Assembly (NCBI GenBank): GCA_026874595.1
Contig: CM049310.1
Location: 56,034,558 to 56,098,557 of the forward strand
Length of the DNA: 64,000 nt
Source: Sipunculus nudus
Lineage: Eukaryota > Annelida > Sipuncula > Golfingiida > Sipunculidae
Direction: 5' to 3'
Part shown: positions 59,001 to 64,000 of the stretch, in pieces
How the letters are laid out: the number at the start of each line of letters is the position of its first letter
How positions within the stretch are numbered: position 1 is the first letter of the stretch
Position numbers and translations under genes: made by a program
The notes under the pieces: generated by a model
What the model saw: the letters and a program-made list of their open reading frames with translations, nothing else
Told to the model about the DNA's origin: nothing
The model's database searches: none

Positions 59001-59920
59001 TCGTGAGAAACTGAATACGGTTCCTTCTTCCACCTATATGGAAGTAATTAGCAACATATATAAACGGCATTCAAATTATTCTGGGCACATCCCTGCCTTT
59101 GATACTGAAACAAGGGGGCTACCTACAGGCGTCCCTTGTTGGTTGAGCAGGTGATTACGACTCGACTTTTAATTAACAGGAGTAAGATACCCTTATCAAG
59201 ACAGTTTCCCTAAACAAACTTAATATACCGTTTTGTAGTTACAGGTTGGTTTCTCGACACACCTTAGTAACATTTGAGTTGTATTTAATGAGCCTCGGTC
59301 CTGAACTAATTACAGGCAGAGGGGTCAATGCCTCCCGCAGGCGTCGGCTTAGCCGTCTGTGAATGTTCGAACATGCGATACCCGAACAGAGAAATAGGAG
59401 ACCTAGATAATAGTGAAATCACCGGTAAATGAAACTATTTTTGATAATGAAATATACTACTAGACCAATGATAGAGCGCGAAAAAGGAACCCCGTGAAAC
59501 TTTTAAAAATATAAAAACCGCGAAAATTCAGCCCCGCCAATATAAAGGCAACCACAGTTTATACAGGGTTATAGCAAGCTGGTCGGTGCTAAGTAGCCAG
59601 GACTCACTTCTGCCGGCCGGCACATAGCTAACATTTGCAAACCACTGTCCAGCACAAAAGATCTTAAAGATCATCAAAAACCAGTTACCAGCAATGAAAC
59701 TTTGGTTATTTATCAACCCAAACTGCATCAAATTTTACCTCATAAGTATGTTTACAAAATTGAATAAAGTGAGAGCCAAAATAATCATTTTTAAATAGTT
59801 ATAACACATAGAACGACTCAAAGATAAAGCTTATATATTCCAATACCTTCATGACCACTTCTGTTCCCCAATATCTGTAAATTAAGCCGGCACTCAAATT
59901 TGTCTAGCAATAACCCTATA
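56097..59920. other. No gene recognised; CpG-richer patch at 58130-58560
   Basis: AT-rich apart from 58130-58560, which has many CG dinucleotides (CGCGATATTCGCGGTCGCTC, CCGGCGGACGCGCCCGGG) and could be an undermethylated regulatory region or repeat fragments. GCGAAAATTCAGCCCCGCC at about 59518 matches a block near 23148. No coding frame with recognisable domains. Confidence 0.4.
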
Positions 59921-59929
59921 TATATATAT

Positions 59930-60099
59930 GTATATTAGAGCTAGGAATCAGATCCAAAATTGTAATCAATTAATCAAAACTTGTGGAAACCAATTATCGA
60001 TTAATAATTGATTATTTTACATGACAGCTGGACAGTATGAGGACTGCTTACACTCATGCTGCTGCCAACTTGGAAGTGAAGAATGAACTACAATTTAAT
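59930..60099. mobile_element. Left part of a nested MITE-like element
   Basis: ATATATGTATATTAGAGCTAGGAATC, then AATCAATTAATC and ATTATCGATTAATAATTGA words. The reverse complement of 61860-61935 reads similarly (ATATATGTATATGAGCTTTG then ATCAATTAATCGAAT), so the two flanks look like inverted ends of one element split by the HL-2 insertion. Confidence 0.4.
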
Positions 60100-61684
60100 T
60101 TTTAGCTCAGCTGACTGTAAGTCATCTGAGCTATAGCGATCACTCTTTGTCCGTTGTCTGTCCGACCGTCTGTCCATTAACAAGGCACACATCGTAACCA
60201 CTGGACCTGGAATCTTCTAACTTTACATCCAGAGAGGTCCATGAAAAATCTATTTGGAAACCTGGAATTAGTTCTCTGTTACCCATATTCTTCAAGGTAT
60301 GGGGCTCTGAAGTACCCCTGGCCCCCAGAATAATGAAAAATTTGATACAAAAGATCAAATATCTAAACAACTAATGCATTGATCACCATGATTCTTTGCA
60401 TGGATATTGATCATGGGGTGTTACATCCGTTTCTGCAGACTGGTGGGACCACCTGAATTTTTTCGATTTTTTTTAACGATTTTTTTTCTCTATTTTTGAG
60501 ACCTCAAAAGATGCTGTCATCTGTTTACAGGGCACAAATCGTAACTGCTGGACCTGGAATCTTCTCACTTTACATCAAGAAAGGTTCCATGAAAAGTCTT
60601 CTTGGAAACCTGGAATTTGGTCTCTGTTACCCATATTCTTCCAGTTATGTGGCTACAAAGTACCCCCTGGAATAATGAAGAATTTGATACAAAAGCTCAA
60701 ATATCTGAACAACTGGTTATTGATCATGGAGTGTTTCATCAGTTTCTGCAGACTGGTTGTACCACCTGTATTTTTTTTATTTTTTAACAATTTTTTTTCT
60801 ATATTTTGAGACCTAAAAAGATGCCGTCATCTGTTAACAAGGCACAAATCATAACCGCTGGACCTGGAATCTTCTTACTTGACATCCAGATAGGTCCATG
60901 AAAAGTCCCCTTGAAAACCTAGAATTAGGTCTCTGTTACCCATATTCTTCAAGCTATGGGGCTCCGAAGTACCCCCCAGAATCACAAAAAAATTTGATAC
61001 AAAAGCTCAAGTATCTGAATAACTAATGCATTGATCACCATGATTCTTTGCATGGATATTGATCATGGGGTGTTATATCAGTTTTTGCCAACTGGTGGCG
61101 CCACCTGTATTTTTAAATTTTTTTTACAATTTTTTTTCTCTGTTTTTGAGACCTTAAAAGATGCCGTAATCTGATAATAGGGCACAAATCATAATGAATA
61201 GACCTAGAATCTTCTATCTTGACATGCTGGGAGGCCCAAGAAAAGTCTCCTTGGAAACCTGAAATTAAGTCTCTGTCACCCATATTGTCCAAGCTATGAG
61301 GCTCAGAAGTACCCCAAGAATAATTGAAAATTTGATACCAAAGTAGGGCACAAATCATAACCATGGGGCCCAGAATCTTCTAACTAGACATCCTGAGAGT
61401 TCCTAAAACTTCTCCCCTGAAACCTGAAATTGGGTCACAGTGACCAATATTCTCAGAGTTTTGGGATATGATTGAGCACCCCAGAAATAATGCAAAATAC
61501 ACACAAATTGCCAGATTCCTCATGAAAGGTTGGATTGTCATCAGATTTGTTGTGTTTATGGGTCTTGATGAACTTAAGCTAATAGGCATGAACAATGATG
61601 CCACTTATCTTAATTGGTTATATGTGCAAGGACATATTATCAACATGTCAGTCGGCTTAGCGTCATGACCCACGGGTCACTTGT
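60100..61684 (+). mobile_element. HL-2 Helentron-like element, long, both ends present
   Basis: It starts TTTTTAGCTCAGCTGACTG and ends GTCGGCTTAGCGTCATG with an imperfect hairpin GACCCACGGGTC, then ACTTGT followed by T. Four core units of about 310-340 bp begin near 60173, 60522, 60832 and 61171, with a partial unit at 61346. They carry GGCACAAATCGTAAC, CTGGACCTGGAATCTTCT, TTGATCATGG and a GGTGGCGCCACC position (exact at 61094-61105, degenerate in the others). Opposite orientation to the two other HL-2 copies. Confidence 0.75.
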
Positions 61685-61914
61685 TTTATTTACCTTGTGA
61701 ATTCTAGAATCTGCATTCTGGATATCGTTAAAGCAAGACTAAGATATTGAGAGACCAACCTTGATTATAATTTTCATGTGGAAATGGGCAATATTCCTGC
61801 ATAAATCTATGAAATTTGGTGGAAAGTTTCTCAAGGATAAAAATAAAGAATCAAGAATTGAAGATTTTCAAATTCTATTCGATTAATTGATAATCTGTCA
61901 TAATCGCAAAGCTC

Positions 61915-61919
<5 letters not shown>
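61685..61919. mobile_element. Right part of the nested MITE-like element
   Basis: Non-coding. Its last ~70 bp hold CGATTAATTGATAATC and AGCTCATATACATATAT, inverted relative to 59930-60020. This supports an older element interrupted by HL-2. Confidence 0.35.

Positions 61920-61920
<1 letters not shown>

Positions 61921-61980
<60 letters not shown>
61921..61980. repeat. (AT)n microsatellite
   Basis: About 30 AT units without interruption. Confidence 0.95.
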
Positions 61981-61985
<5 letters not shown>

Positions 61986-63517
61986 CTCACATCATAACCA
62001 CATTCTAACTTCAATATCCAGAATATGCTTCAAATTTAACATTATCAGTACATTACATGTAGATATTTTCAGGAAGAAGGCTGGTCTAATCATAAGATAC
62101 CTGGTACTTGAAATGGACTTAAAAAAAAATAATATATCTCATTCCCTGACCATGGATAATAATTCTAATATAACATCAAACATGATTTGTATTAGTGAAG
62201 GTCAGTCTTTGATTTATATTGTTTTGTACCTGTTCAGATTTACCTCAAAATATCATGTCAAGCCTTTGTTATTGCTTCAGAATAATTTCAACATATATGT
62301 GTACATGGCAGACCAGGTATGCTTTTATCTTTTATACAATGCTATGATGAAAGAAAACATCTGATAATAGACTTTTTTTATTCACAAGAATTGTTATTAC
62401 TGAATCTACACATTTTTTTATGAAAGAGTGATTAATCCACAGGTGAAGAATTCATTGATTAATATGGTCTGATGGTGTTGTTGAGCTTACAAAATGCATG
62501 AACAGTTCCCTTACAGCAGGACACCTTTCATTCCATATTCAACCGAGTGGTCCTTTTGTTACCATTTTCAGAGAATTACAGAATATCAGAAGTGATTTTT
62601 TTTTTTAAAAAGCAGGAATTATTTGTTTTATATCACACACAGTTTGGTACTTCATTTTCTAAAAAAAGTCAATATAAACTTAAATTACTGTATATATTAA
62701 TGCAAATTTAAAGAAGTTGCATCTAACTTCTAAGGTTAATGAACCAGCCAATATAAATATCTATGCAATCATTATAAAAGAGTTTAACAAAAATATGACA
62801 TGAATACTATCATTCTGCCAGACTGATGAACAATGTTGATTGTAGTAGTGGCCAAAAGGACCTAGATAAGCATTCCAAATATGTGCATGTGTGGTAAATA
62901 ATATTGGTGAGAAGCTGTTGAGACAAACAATTGAAGGATGTGGCACCATGGCAACAATAAGAGTGGGCTAAAATTCACCTGTTTTGTTGTTCACTTTAGC
63001 ACAAACCAATATTTTCAACCCACAAACCTTAATATTTATGAAACACTACTTTGTGACAAGAAGCACAGGTAAAGTCAGACACAATGATAAGAGCTGCAGA
63101 CGTAAAGAACAAAACATGAAATTTGTAGAATGGAATTAACAATAACATCTGTATCTTCAGAGCTGATGAAAAGCTGTTGAAACTATCCCCGTGGTGACAT
63201 CTGGTGTTGTACATTTAAACAAACCTGTGTTCATTGACAAGGATCAGGATGTTCCTCTGAATATAGCATGACAAAGGCCGACTTTTAACAAAAAGAGTAA
63301 TTAGGACAAGAGAAGTCTGACATATCATGTGATATTTCAAACAAGATTCTAAGCTGATAAGCTTGTTAATGCAGTTTCTTTTATGACCAAATAAACACAT
63401 AGCTCCTTATGCAGCGGAAATGCACTGAAGTTGTCCCAGATCTCCTCTTGTGCAACTGCTGCTTTGTATAGCAACATTTTCTGGGTTCGAACACCAGGGT
63501 GTAAACAGAGCAACGAA
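61981..63517. other. No gene recognised
   Basis: AT-rich. An open frame at 61981-62364 (127 codons on plus) has low-complexity AT-driven composition and no recognisable domain, so I do not call it a gene. Confidence 0.4.
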
Positions 63518-63722
63518 TTGTAATCAGACCAATGAGAGTTTAGTATCGCATTATGCATCCAGCTTCAAATTTTAAAGATGCAACATCTGCTCTTGTTGGT
63601 CTGATTACAACAGGACACCTGCTCTTGTTGGTCCGATTCTAGGCCCTGTGCCAGAAACGATGTTATCAGACCAATGAATGCTGGTGTCGCATATTTAAAA
63701 TTTGGAGCTGGATGCACAATGC
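63518..63722. repeat. Foldback structure with nested inverted repeats
   Basis: TTGTAATCAGACCAA (63518-63532) is perfectly inverted at 63596-63610. A longer arm, GCATTATGCATCCAGC...AAAGATGC (63548-63581), is inverted at 63689-63722 with few mismatches. TGCTCTTGTTGGT is also repeated directly (about 63588 and 63620). The whole could fold as a stem-loop and may be a foldback MITE. Confidence 0.75.
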
Positions 63723-64000
63723 CATACTTTATATATTCAATATAAATATATAAAATTTATACTTGTGTTAATTATAGTAAATTGCCACATTACCTAAATA
63801 TTAACAGCTGTTATGAAGAAGCCAAAAAATAAATTTAAAAGAAATACCACAAAAAAATGTGGGCAGGGTTGTTGTAACCACAGGTGCCTGAATCCCTACA
63901 AGCATGATGTATATGGTTTGTCAAGGTATATAATACATCCCCCTTTTCTTTCAAGGGAAGGCTGCTAACCATGGAGTTTAAGCAATAATAAGGTGATTTA
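63723..64000. other. No feature recognised
   Basis: AT-rich end of the window, with nothing recognisable. Confidence 0.4.

Noticed and set aside
63405-63500. Possible tRNA gene (GGGTTCGAACACC resembles a B box)
   Set aside because: No A box at the right distance and no cloverleaf arms could be paired upstream.

Overview
This is eukaryotic, AT-rich DNA from an animal genome. I see no bacterial-style operons and no confident host protein-coding gene. The density and style of its repeats suggest a marine invertebrate, most likely a bivalve mollusc: non-autonomous rolling-circle (Helitron/Helentron-like) elements with tandem-repeat cores, many short inverted-repeat elements, and a short-LTR Ty3/gypsy element. 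The organism is an inference, not read from a marker gene.

Layout. Positions 1-370 hold the end of a ~231-bp tandem repeat. Positions 371-19877 are a head-to-tail duplication of a ~9.5-10 kb block. The copies differ by substitutions and by several insertions: an LTR-like insert only in copy A, a hAT-type MITE only in copy B, and different lengths of a 60-bp minisatellite and its adjoining Helentron-like element. Both copies share a pogo-like inverted-repeat element, a SINE-like segment, a 2 x 186-bp tandem repeat and a block rich in octamer motifs. Positions 20.9-21.4 kb hold minisatellites. Positions 23.2-25.8 kb are a Helentron-like element with about 14 units of a ~179-bp repeat. Positions 26.9-28.4 kb hold a perfect-TIR MITE and a truncated element of another family. 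Positions 31.6-35.8 kb hold two Helentron-like elements flanking a decayed LINE. Positions 38.7-42.1 kb are a ~92-bp tandem array interrupted by a 2.6-kb Helentron-like element whose core is a dense array of nuclear-receptor half-sites. Positions 50.4-56.1 kb are a nearly intact Ty3/gypsy retrotransposon on the minus strand, with almost identical 137-bp LTRs but a frameshift in integrase. Positions 59.9-61.9 kb hold another Helentron-like element nested in a MITE-like sequence.

Two points stand out. First, three families with unrelated sequence (here called HL-1, HL-2 and HL-3) share one architecture: a subterminal inverted repeat, a hairpin just inside a CTNGT|T terminus, and a tandem-repeat core. 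This matches what is known of Helentron-associated non-autonomous elements (HINE/DINE/pearl-like). Second, the junction of the large duplication falls exactly on an HL-1 terminus, and HL-1 cores carry precisely spaced AGGTCA half-sites.

The only hints of a host gene are three weak minus-strand exon candidates (48.2, 46.5 and 30.9 kb), which could belong to one long-intron gene. They rest only on splice signals and short open frames.
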